From Amylibacter sp. (GTDB taxonomy: Bacteria > Pseudomonadota > Alphaproteobacteria > Rhodobacterales > Rhodobacteraceae), in assembly GCA_030625465.1 (NCBI GenBank), contig DAOUQS010000075.1:1-8311 (forward strand): a DNA stretch of 8,311 nucleotides, given 5' to 3'. The notes below the pieces were generated by a model. It was not told where the DNA came from. It saw nothing but the letters and a program-made list of their open reading frames with translations, and did no database searches. Positions 1 through 5,597 of this stretch are shown here, in pieces; within the stretch, counting starts at the first letter, position 1, and each line of letters opens with the position of its first letter. The position numbers were made by a program, and so were the translations under genes.

Positions 1-431
1 AGCGGGCCGTTGGTTGTAATAATAATCTTGTGGTCATTGACCTTTTCGATGGCTGTGATCATGCCGCCGCGTACTTTTTGGTCGGAACCGTCGGTCAGGG
101 CGCGCTGCCATGAAAAGATCACGTCATCCGCATTGAAATCATTGCCATTGTGAAATTTCACGCCTTCGCGCAAAGAAATTTCCCATGTGGTCGGGCTGGT
201 GGATTTCCACGAAGTTGCCAATGCAGGCTGCAATTCAAGATTTGCATTATACTTTGTCATGCCTTCATAAACATTGCCCAGCAGGCCCAATGTAAATGTT
301 TCATTCAGGCTGTGCGGGTCAAGACCCTGCGCATCGCCCTGATAGGCATACTTGAATGTCTCCGCAGCAGCAGGCATCGCCAGCATCGCCACGGCTGCCA
401 CTGTGGACAGGTAAGTTTTTATGTTCTTCAT
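1..431 (-). CDS. ABC transporter substrate-binding protein, family 5 (dipeptide/oligopeptide type), partial
   Basis: This is the N-terminal 143 residues of a periplasmic solute-binding protein; the rest lies beyond the left edge. The ATG at 431 is preceded by AAGGGAG at 444-438, six bases upstream. Residues 1-23 form a signal peptide: a short Lys-containing start, a hydrophobic Ala/Val/Leu core, and PAAA before ETF, a good signal peptidase I site. The mature start contains GLDPH (36-40), and residues 88-110 carry the family signature (LREGVKFHNG, then ADDVIFSWQR). These are typical of SBP_bac_5 proteins such as DppA/OppA/NikA, which deliver peptides, opines or other small ligands to an ABC importer. 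The gene lies 32 bases downstream of the M20 deacylase, so the two are probably cotranscribed; permease and ATPase genes would be expected further left. The ligand cannot be read from this fragment. Family call is firm, substrate unknown. Confidence 0.93.
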   Translation of the reverse strand, partial: MKNIKTYLSTVAAVAMLAMPAAAETFKYAYQGDAQGLDPHSLNETFTLGLLGNVYEGMTKYNANLELQPALATSWKSTSPTTWEISLREGVKFHNGNDFNADDVIFSWQRALTDGSDQKVRGGMITAIEKVNDHKIIITTNGP

Positions 432-463
432 TGTATTCTCCCTTGTTGATTTCATTGTTGGTT

Positions 464-1609
464 CTAGCTTGCTTGCCGTTTGATAAGGCTTTTAATAAAC
501 TGAACCCCTTTTTTAACTTGCTCTATCTCAATGTATTCATCCGGCTTATGTGCCTGATCAATTGATCCCGGCCCACAAACAATTGTTGAATACCCGCGTT
601 CCTGAAACTGGCCCGCTTCTGTTCCATAAGAAACATTTAAAGTACTGTTTTTCCCCGAAAGCTGCCTGCACAGTTCCTCGGCATTTCCATCCTCCTCCGC
701 TTTAAACGCGGGAATTTCGGCAATCTCAGCCTGAATTCCGGCCTCAGGGTAGATTTGCATCATATCAGCAGATAACTTGCTGACAATCAAATCAATTTTT
801 TCAAACACTGCGGCACTGTCATCTTGCGGGATATAACGGTAATCCACAGTGAAACTGCAATCTTTTGCAATGATATTATGGGCGGTGCCGCCATTGATCT
901 TGCCAATGTTCAGCGTGCTATAGGGCGGCTCGAACGTGGTGCCGGTAAAGGGTTTAGCAGCCAGCGTATCACGGATTTTATAAATCTCCGACATCAGCTT
1001 TGACGCATATTCAATCGCACTGACACCGCGATGCGGCTGGCTGGAATGGGCCTCTTGCCCGCGAATATGAAACGTATAGCGGCGCACACCTTTATGGGCA
1101 TTCGCTATCTCAAGGTTAGTCGGCTCGCCCACAATCACCGCCTGAACCGGCGGCAGGGTTGTAAGCATTTCGTCAATCATCGCAGGCGCGCCCAGACAGC
1201 CAACCTCTTCGTCGTAAGAAAACGCCAGATGAATAGGGCGCTTCATATCAGCCGCCAGCATTTCGGGGACAAGCGATAAGGCAATGGCCAGAAAGCTTTT
1301 CATATCGGCAGTGCCGCGCCCATAAAGGCGATCACCTTTTTCAACAACCTTAAACGGATCTGTTGTCCAGTCTTGCCCCGCAACAGGCACCACATCCGTG
1401 TGCCCGCTAAGTATCACACCACCCGCAACATTCGGCCCGATGCTTGCGTACAAATTGGCCTTGTCGCCATCATCATTATAGATCCGCGTAACCGAAACGC
1501 CATGAACGGCCAGATAGGCTTCAATATAGTCCTGAATTTCAAGGTTCGATTTATCGGATATAGTATCAAAACCGACAAGGTCGGCGATTATCTTTTTAAC
1601 TGTATCCAC
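464..1609 (-). CDS. argE: Acetylornithine deacetylase-like M20 metallohydrolase (ArgE/DapE family)
   Basis: This is a zinc-dependent amidohydrolase that removes an acyl group from an N-acyl amino acid; ArgE itself converts N-acetylornithine to ornithine in the cytoplasm. Numbered from the GTG at 1609 it has 381 residues, the usual ArgE length. Visible motifs: GHTDVVP with metal His70 and Asp72, GRGTADMK with bridging Asp102, DEEVGCLGA with Glu134 (general base) and Glu135 (metal), GEPT with Glu162, QEAHSS in the dimerisation domain (His188), and QAHKPDEYI with His354. I chose the GTG because GGGGA sits six bases upstream and the protein then begins like ArgE. A TTG at 1663 would add 18 residues but has no good ribosome site and abuts the operator palindrome. 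The gene is first in a unit with an ABC binding protein and diverges from a LysR regulator, so a catabolic role on an imported acyl-amino acid or peptide fits better than arginine biosynthesis. The symbol reflects family, not proven substrate. Confidence 0.88.
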   Translation of the reverse strand: MDTVKKIIADLVGFDTISDKSNLEIQDYIEAYLAVHGVSVTRIYNDDGDKANLYASIGPNVAGGVILSGHTDVVPVAGQDWTTDPFKVVEKGDRLYGRGTADMKSFLAIALSLVPEMLAADMKRPIHLAFSYDEEVGCLGAPAMIDEMLTTLPPVQAVIVGEPTNLEIANAHKGVRRYTFHIRGQEAHSSQPHRGVSAIEYASKLMSEIYKIRDTLAAKPFTGTTFEPPYSTLNIGKINGGTAHNIIAKDCSFTVDYRYIPQDDSAAVFEKIDLIVSKLSADMMQIYPEAGIQAEIAEIPAFKAEEDGNAEELCRQLSGKNSTLNVSYGTEAGQFQERGYSTIVCGPGSIDQAHKPDEYIEIEQVKKGVQFIKSLIKRQAS

Positions 1610-1615
1610 GAATTT

Positions 1616-1620
1616 TCCCC
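1616..1620 (-). promoter_or_regulatory. Ribosome binding site that sets the GTG start of the deacylase
   Basis: On the minus strand GGGGA is followed by six bases and then GTG at 1609. No comparable purine-rich site precedes the upstream TTG at 1663. This site is the main reason for choosing the shorter protein. Confidence 0.55.
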
Positions 1621-1663
1621 GGTTAACCGCCGTGAAGGTTGCATTTAACGTATATTCAGTCAA

Positions 1664-1699
1664 ATATCACTTTTGGGCATCAGTATCCAAAAATGATAT
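1664..1699. promoter_or_regulatory. Inverted-repeat operator between the LysR gene and the deacylase
   Basis: The left arm ATATCACTTTTGG (1664-1676) and right arm CCAAAAATGATAT (1687-1699) are complementary at 12 of 13 positions, separated by a 10-base spacer. It sits in the 106 bases between the two divergent translation starts, where LysR-type regulators usually bind dyads. On the plus strand a weak promoter for the regulator can be proposed (TTGCAT at 1639-1644, 17 bases, AAATAT at 1662-1667), whose -10 region overlaps the left arm. That would fit autorepression together with control of the divergent deacylase unit. The repeat is seen directly; binding by this LysR protein is inferred. Confidence 0.7.
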
Positions 1700-1715
1700 A
1701 CCTAAAAGGTCACGA

Positions 1716-2624
1716 ATGAACCAGCGCCAACTTGAAATATTCAATGCTATTATTGACTGCGGAACCTTAACCGGAGCCGCCGATCTTTTGCGCACATCAC
1801 AACCGACAGTAAGCCGCACCTTGACCTCGCTTGAAAAAGATATCGGGTTTTCTTTGTTTGAAAGACAAAAGGGCAGGGTGGTCCCGACCGCAGAGGGCAT
1901 TGCATTATACGAAGAAATGCAGCGGGTTTTCACAGGCATCGGGCGTTTAACCGCGTTCGCCAAACGTGTGCGCGAACAACGAAACGGTGAAATAAATATA
2001 AGTGTCACCCCTGCAATAGCACTTTCGTTTATGCCCGAAGTGATCAATCGTTTCCGGCAGAAAAACCCCGACTTCAAAGCTGTGATTTCAGTGCGCGCGC
2101 CAAGTGTTATTTTTAACAAGCTCAGGAACGGCACCACTGATATTGCGTTTTCAAATTCGATGGTCAACCCCGGCAATGCCACTGAAATTCCACTGATCAA
2201 CGCACAGTTTATTTGCGCAATTCCGGCAGCCCACCCTTTGGCACAAAAAGAAATTATCCGGCCCCCGGATCTGGCCGGTGAGGATTTTATTATGATGCAT
2301 CCGGAAAAAAGTTTTAACTGGGTCGGGCATGAAAAATTCATCTCTGAAATGCCGGTAAAACCGAACATCATTTTCAGCACCCAGCGATCCGCCATCGCCT
2401 ATGGCATGGTCGCACAAGGAATGGGCATATCCGTGTTAGAGCCGTTTTCCGCAAGGTTCTGGGAAAAACATGACATTGTGATCAGACCGTTTCGCCCGGC
2501 CCTGACCTATCCCTTTATGGTTTTCTTCCCGCGTGGCAAAATCAGATCAGACCTTTGCCAAAGGTTTGCGCAAGAAGCGATGAACCATCTGGTGGAAAAC
2601 CCGCTTCCGTTTCAAGAAACCTAG
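1716..2624 (+). CDS. LysR-type transcriptional regulator
   Basis: This DNA-binding regulator has 302 residues, normal for the family. Residues 2-60 form the winged helix-turn-helix, opening NQRQLEIFNAIIDCGTLTGA and continuing with AADLLRTSQPTVSRTL, then SLFERQKGRVVPTAEG. From about residue 90 (GEINISVTPA) begins the two-lobed, periplasmic-binding-like effector domain. The ATG at 1716 is chosen because AAAAGGT lies upstream and the protein then starts as LysR proteins do; an in-frame start at 1632 would add 28 unrelated residues and run across the operator and into the divergent gene. The HTH start resembles the OccR/NocR opine-catabolism type, but I cannot prove subfamily from reading. It is divergent to the deacylase and solute-binding protein genes and most likely controls them in response to their ligand. 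It ends eight bases from the stop of the convergent lyase gene, with no clear terminator between. Confidence 0.92.
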   Translation: MNQRQLEIFNAIIDCGTLTGAADLLRTSQPTVSRTLTSLEKDIGFSLFERQKGRVVPTAEGIALYEEMQRVFTGIGRLTAFAKRVREQRNGEINISVTPAIALSFMPEVINRFRQKNPDFKAVISVRAPSVIFNKLRNGTTDIAFSNSMVNPGNATEIPLINAQFICAIPAAHPLAQKEIIRPPDLAGEDFIMMHPEKSFNWVGHEKFISEMPVKPNIIFSTQRSAIAYGMVAQGMGISVLEPFSARFWEKHDIVIRPFRPALTYPFMVFFPRGKIRSDLCQRFAQEAMNHLVENPLPFQET

Positions 2625-2632
2625 GGTCAGGA

Positions 2633-3826
2633 TTACCTGCTTTTATGGTCTACAGCTATTGCCAACTGTGCCAGCGCCGCTTCAAGTTTGGCTTTTGTGC
2701 AGGCAATATTAAGGCGGGCAAAACCCTGGCCTTCGGGCCCAAACGCTTGGCCACGTGTTACCGCCCAGCCCGCTTTCTTGCGTAAAAACGCCGTCAGATC
2801 ATCGGGTGCCAGACCAAGCTCGCGCAAATCCAGCCAAAGCAGGAATGTGCCATCCGGCTCAATCAATTCCACCCCTGAAATATTTTCCAATGCAGCCCTG
2901 GCCAATGCAAGATTATCTTCCAGATAGTCCAGAACATGGGCCAGCCACGGCCCGCCCGAAGAATATGCCGCTTCCATCGCAACACTTGCAAACGCATTGT
3001 TTTTATTCACCGTCAGACGGCTGTTTTCAACCTGAAATGCGGCGCGTCGCGCATCATTGCTAATCACCGTAAACGCGGCACAGCAAGCAGCAATGTTGAA
3101 GCTTTTTGCCGGTGACAGACAGGTGATCGCATTATCCGCATAGCTTGCCCCAAGCGATGCAAAAGGCGTGTATTTATGCCCTGAAAACGTAATATCCCCG
3201 TGAATTTCATCTGAAACCACAAGCACATTATGACGCGCACATATATCCCCCAACCGACGCAACTCTGGCTGGGTCCAGACCCGCCCGACAGGGTTATGCG
3301 GGTTGCACAGGTAAAGTATTTTTGTACGTGGTGCTGCGGCCAACACCTCTAACCCGTCAAAATCCATTGTATAATGCCCGTCTTGCAAAATCAGTGGATT
3401 TACGATCAAGCGGCGGTTGTTTTCTTGTAATATGTCGTAGAAATCAAAGAAAACCGGCGGCTGGACGATGACCCCGTCACCGTCATCCGCAAACAAAGAG
3501 GCCGCTATCGCAAGGCTGTTCAATACATTGGGCGCCCGCAAAATATGCGCCTTGTTCACAGCCCAGCCATGACGGGCTTCCAGCCACGCGGTCAACGCAG
3601 GCATCAAGCCGCAGGGAACCGTTTCATACCCGAACACACCGTGGTCCAAACGCTGTTGCAATGCCTGAAGCACCACACGCGGCGCCTTGAAATCCATATC
3701 CGCCACACCTGCGGCAAACAGGTCAGCACCATCATGCCCCAGAACCATCGAATGGGTTTTCAGGGCAGGGACTTCGCGGCGGTTAATATCCTCATCCAGT
3801 CGCGGGGGGGTGTCAGCTATAGACAT
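2633..3826 (-). CDS. MalY/PatB-type PLP-dependent C-S lyase (cystathionine beta-lyase-like), fold type I
   Basis: This 397-residue cytoplasmic PLP enzyme belongs to the aminotransferase class I/II fold. MalY/PatB members cleave the C-S bond of cystathionine or cysteine conjugates, giving a thiol, pyruvate and ammonia. MalY-type features are VADMDF (42-47), CNPHNPVGRVW (174-184), SDEIHGD (205-211), the cofactor lysine in SPAKSFNIA (Lys241), and the carboxylate-binding Arg371 in RLNIAC. The ATG at 3826 is preferred: AGGA ends seven bases upstream and overlaps the aquaporin stop codon. The adjoining TTG at 3829 would add one residue. It is the last gene of the ars operon, nine bases after the aquaporin gene, which suggests coupled translation. 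A run of seven G (C in the sense strand) at 3804-3810 lies near the start. An aminotransferase role cannot be excluded, but MalY-like sequence argues for beta-elimination. Confidence 0.88.
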   Translation of the reverse strand: MSIADTPPRLDEDINRREVPALKTHSMVLGHDGADLFAAGVADMDFKAPRVVLQALQQRLDHGVFGYETVPCGLMPALTAWLEARHGWAVNKAHILRAPNVLNSLAIAASLFADDGDGVIVQPPVFFDFYDILQENNRRLIVNPLILQDGHYTMDFDGLEVLAAAPRTKILYLCNPHNPVGRVWTQPELRRLGDICARHNVLVVSDEIHGDITFSGHKYTPFASLGASYADNAITCLSPAKSFNIAACCAAFTVISNDARRAAFQVENSRLTVNKNNAFASVAMEAAYSSGGPWLAHVLDYLEDNLALARAALENISGVELIEPDGTFLLWLDLRELGLAPDDLTAFLRKKAGWAVTRGQAFGPEGQGFARLNIACTKAKLEAALAQLAIAVDHKSR

Positions 3827-3833
3827 CAACAGA

Positions 3834-3837
3834 TCCT
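3834..3837 (-). promoter_or_regulatory. Ribosome site of the C-S lyase overlapping the aquaporin stop codon
   Basis: AGGA on the minus strand is seven bases before ATG 3826 and shares bases with the aquaporin TAG (3838-3836). The overlap favours translational coupling of the last two operon genes and selects ATG over the adjoining TTG. Confidence 0.5.
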
Positions 3838-4483
3838 ATTCTTCCAAAAGCCACTTGAACGTATATGTCGCCACAACCCCTGCTAACAATTGCATGGCGA
3901 TGAACGCAGGCACATGCGACGGGTCAATCCCGGCAAAAGTATTGGAAAAGCCCCGTGCAATTGTGACCGCCGGATTGGCAAAAGAGGTGGATGACGTAAA
4001 CCAGTAGGCGGCCGTAATATATAGCCCGACCGCGTAGGGAATTGCATCGGGGCGGGATTTCAAGCAGCCCAGAATAGTCGCGACCAGCCCGAACGTGGCA
4101 ACAAATTCGCTAAGCCACTGGCTTGGGCCCGTCCGCGCATGGGTAGACGGATCAATCAGCGTGTTTTCAAACATCAAATGCGCAATAAAAACCCCGATTA
4201 TCCCGCCAGTGATCTGGGCAATGACATATAATACAGCATGGTGTTTTGTTATTTCTTTGCGAATAACAAAAGCCAGCGTCACCGCAGGGTTGAAATGCGC
4301 GCCTGATATCGGACCAAACACCAGAATAAGAACAACCAGTATAGCACCTGTGGGAATAGTGTTCCCCAACAAGGCGATGGCGACATTACCGCCCGACAGG
4401 TTTTCCGCCATAATGCCGGACCCGACAACCGTTGCCAGCAAAAACAATGTTCCCAGCCATTCGGCGAATAATCTACGTTGCAT
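3836..4483 (-). CDS. aqpS: AqpS-type aquaglyceroporin (MIP family) of the arsenic operon
   Basis: This 215-residue inner-membrane channel has about six hydrophobic segments and the two half-helix motifs of the MIP family: HFNPAVTLA (NPA at 65-67) and FANPAVTIARGFSNTFAGI (NPA at 170-172). In ordinary aquaporins and GlpF the second NPA is followed directly by the selectivity-filter Arg; here Val173 takes that place and the next Arg is at 177. This is the AqpS arrangement known from Sinorhizobium meliloti, where AqpS works with ArsC, letting arsenite leave down its gradient, and is reported to pass methylated arsenicals. Start ATG 4483 has AAAGGA seven bases upstream. It sits between the CysK-like and C-S lyase genes, in the place where ArsB or Acr3 would be expected after arsA. 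Likely job: passive exit of an arsenic species. Family call is firm; the transported molecule is inferred. Confidence 0.9.
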   Translation of the reverse strand: MQRRLFAEWLGTLFLLATVVGSGIMAENLSGGNVAIALLGNTIPTGAILVVLILVFGPISGAHFNPAVTLAFVIRKEITKHHAVLYVIAQITGGIIGVFIAHLMFENTLIDPSTHARTGPSQWLSEFVATFGLVATILGCLKSRPDAIPYAVGLYITAAYWFTSSTSFANPAVTIARGFSNTFAGIDPSHVPAFIAMQLLAGVVATYTFKWLLEE

Positions 4484-4516
4484 GATCTTTTCCTTTAATA
4501 TTCCCGGTGCAAAGTT

Positions 4517-5572
4517 TTACCCATGGGGTTTGTTAAGCAACAGCTCTTCGTTTTGAATTGACGGAAACTCTGCACGGTCAACGTATTTAAAATACTCATC
4601 AATATAAGGTAGCGGGCCATCAGGGCAGGGGAAAACACATACGATTTCGCCTGTTTTCTTATTACGGATATCATCCAGCCGGTTTGTTGCTTTCAGGCTT
4701 TCCAGATATTGCAGCAAACCCGCAAGTGCCAGACCGGAACTTGGCCCAACGATAATTCCGCCACGGCTCATCTCAAGGCTTAGCCGATAGGAAAGTGCGG
4801 TCTCGACCGGCTCTATCTTGTCAACGTGTTTGCGCCAGTTGAACCCGACAAGCTTCAGCAGTTTTTCAGTCCGTACACCCGGCACATAATTGTCAGGTGC
4901 GCGCATGGCACCGACCACGCGCAGCGCGGGCTTTTTATCTTTCAGATATCTGGAATTTCCGATGATCGTCCCGGTCGTACCAAGCCCCGCACAAAAAATG
5001 TCGATTTTGCCCGCAGTTTGTTCCCATATCTGCGGAGCTGTCCATTTTTCATGGGCTTTGGGATTGGCATCATTGTCATACTGACCCGGATTAAACACAC
5101 CATCTTGCATGGCATCTTTTTTGGCTTTTGACACACCACTATCGGGGTCGGACGCGTCAGGGTTTTGCGGCTCTACATTCACGATAGGTTCAACACCGAA
5201 GAACAATAACATCATTAATTTATGCCAGGAAATTTCCGCCGGAACATAGGACTGAACATCATTGATACCAAAATGTCTGGCAACCAAAGCGATGGACGAA
5301 ACCGTATTTCCGGATGAATTTTCAACGATTTTATTCATCCCTGCCATTTCACCGCGCAGATATTTATCCTTTATCATATTGAACGCGGGTGCGGCTTTGA
5401 CATTGCCCAAAGGCATCATGTTCATCAGCTTGGCATAAATACGGACATTGTCCTTGGCAAAAGGATTGATTGTTGCAGGCAATTCAACCAGTGGCAGGTA
5501 AACATTCTGCCCCGGATCAAGGAATTTCTTGACTGCATCCTGCCCTTCAAAAACATTTAATTGCTTTTCCAC
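4517..5572 (-). CDS. Divergent cysteine synthase/cystathionine beta-synthase-like PLP enzyme (fold type II)
   Basis: This 351-residue cytoplasmic enzyme belongs to the CysK/CBS family, which makes cysteine or cystathionine by beta-replacement through an aminoacrylate intermediate. Landmarks in order: the PLP-lysine segment PLGNVKAAPAFNMI (Lys59), the loop ENSSGNT (84-90), a CysK-like stretch with NPGQYDNDANPKAH then QIWEQTAGKID, the phosphate-binding GTTGT (198-202), GPSSG (276-280), and the end FPCPDGPLPYIDEYF. Normal CysK has SVKDR, SGNTG, GTGGT and PDSGERY at these places, so several active-site positions differ. There is no CBS-pair domain. The GTG start at 5572 is chosen for GAAGGA seven bases upstream; a longer frame running into arsA looks spurious. 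It lies 25 bases after arsA and 33 before aqpS. Substrates are unknown: cysteine production for arsenite-binding thiols or use of another nucleophile are both possible. Confidence 0.85.
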   Translation of the reverse strand: MEKQLNVFEGQDAVKKFLDPGQNVYLPLVELPATINPFAKDNVRIYAKLMNMMPLGNVKAAPAFNMIKDKYLRGEMAGMNKIVENSSGNTVSSIALVARHFGINDVQSYVPAEISWHKLMMLLFFGVEPIVNVEPQNPDASDPDSGVSKAKKDAMQDGVFNPGQYDNDANPKAHEKWTAPQIWEQTAGKIDIFCAGLGTTGTIIGNSRYLKDKKPALRVVGAMRAPDNYVPGVRTEKLLKLVGFNWRKHVDKIEPVETALSYRLSLEMSRGGIIVGPSSGLALAGLLQYLESLKATNRLDDIRNKKTGEIVCVFPCPDGPLPYIDEYFKYVDRAEFPSIQNEELLLNKPHG

Positions 5573-5579
5573 TTTGCAT

Positions 5580-5585
5580 TCCTTC
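5580..5585 (-). promoter_or_regulatory. Ribosome binding site that sets the GTG start of the CysK-like gene
   Basis: GAAGGA on the minus strand is followed by seven bases and GTG at 5572. It lies in the 25-base gap after the arsA stop codon, so translation can start independently of the long overlapping open frame. Confidence 0.6.
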
Positions 5586-5597
5586 TTTGAATTACAA

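Noticed and set aside
1632..1715. Upstream in-frame start of the LysR gene adding 28 residues
   Set aside because: It would overlap the divergent gene's upstream region and the operator; ATG 1716 has a ribosome site and gives a canonical LysR N-terminus.
1667..2395. 242-codon open frame opposite the LysR gene
   Set aside because: It is antisense to a well-supported regulator, has no recognisable motif, and runs across the operator region.
2609..2620. GTTTC AA GAAAC hairpin near the end of the LysR gene as a terminator
   Set aside because: The arms are only five bases with a two-base loop, there is no GC-rich stem or T-run, and it lies within coding sequence.
3804..3810. Run of seven G near the start of the C-S lyase gene as a phase-variable tract
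   Set aside because: Seven bases is short for slipped-strand switching, the reading frame is intact, and it encodes ordinary Pro-Pro-Arg codons.
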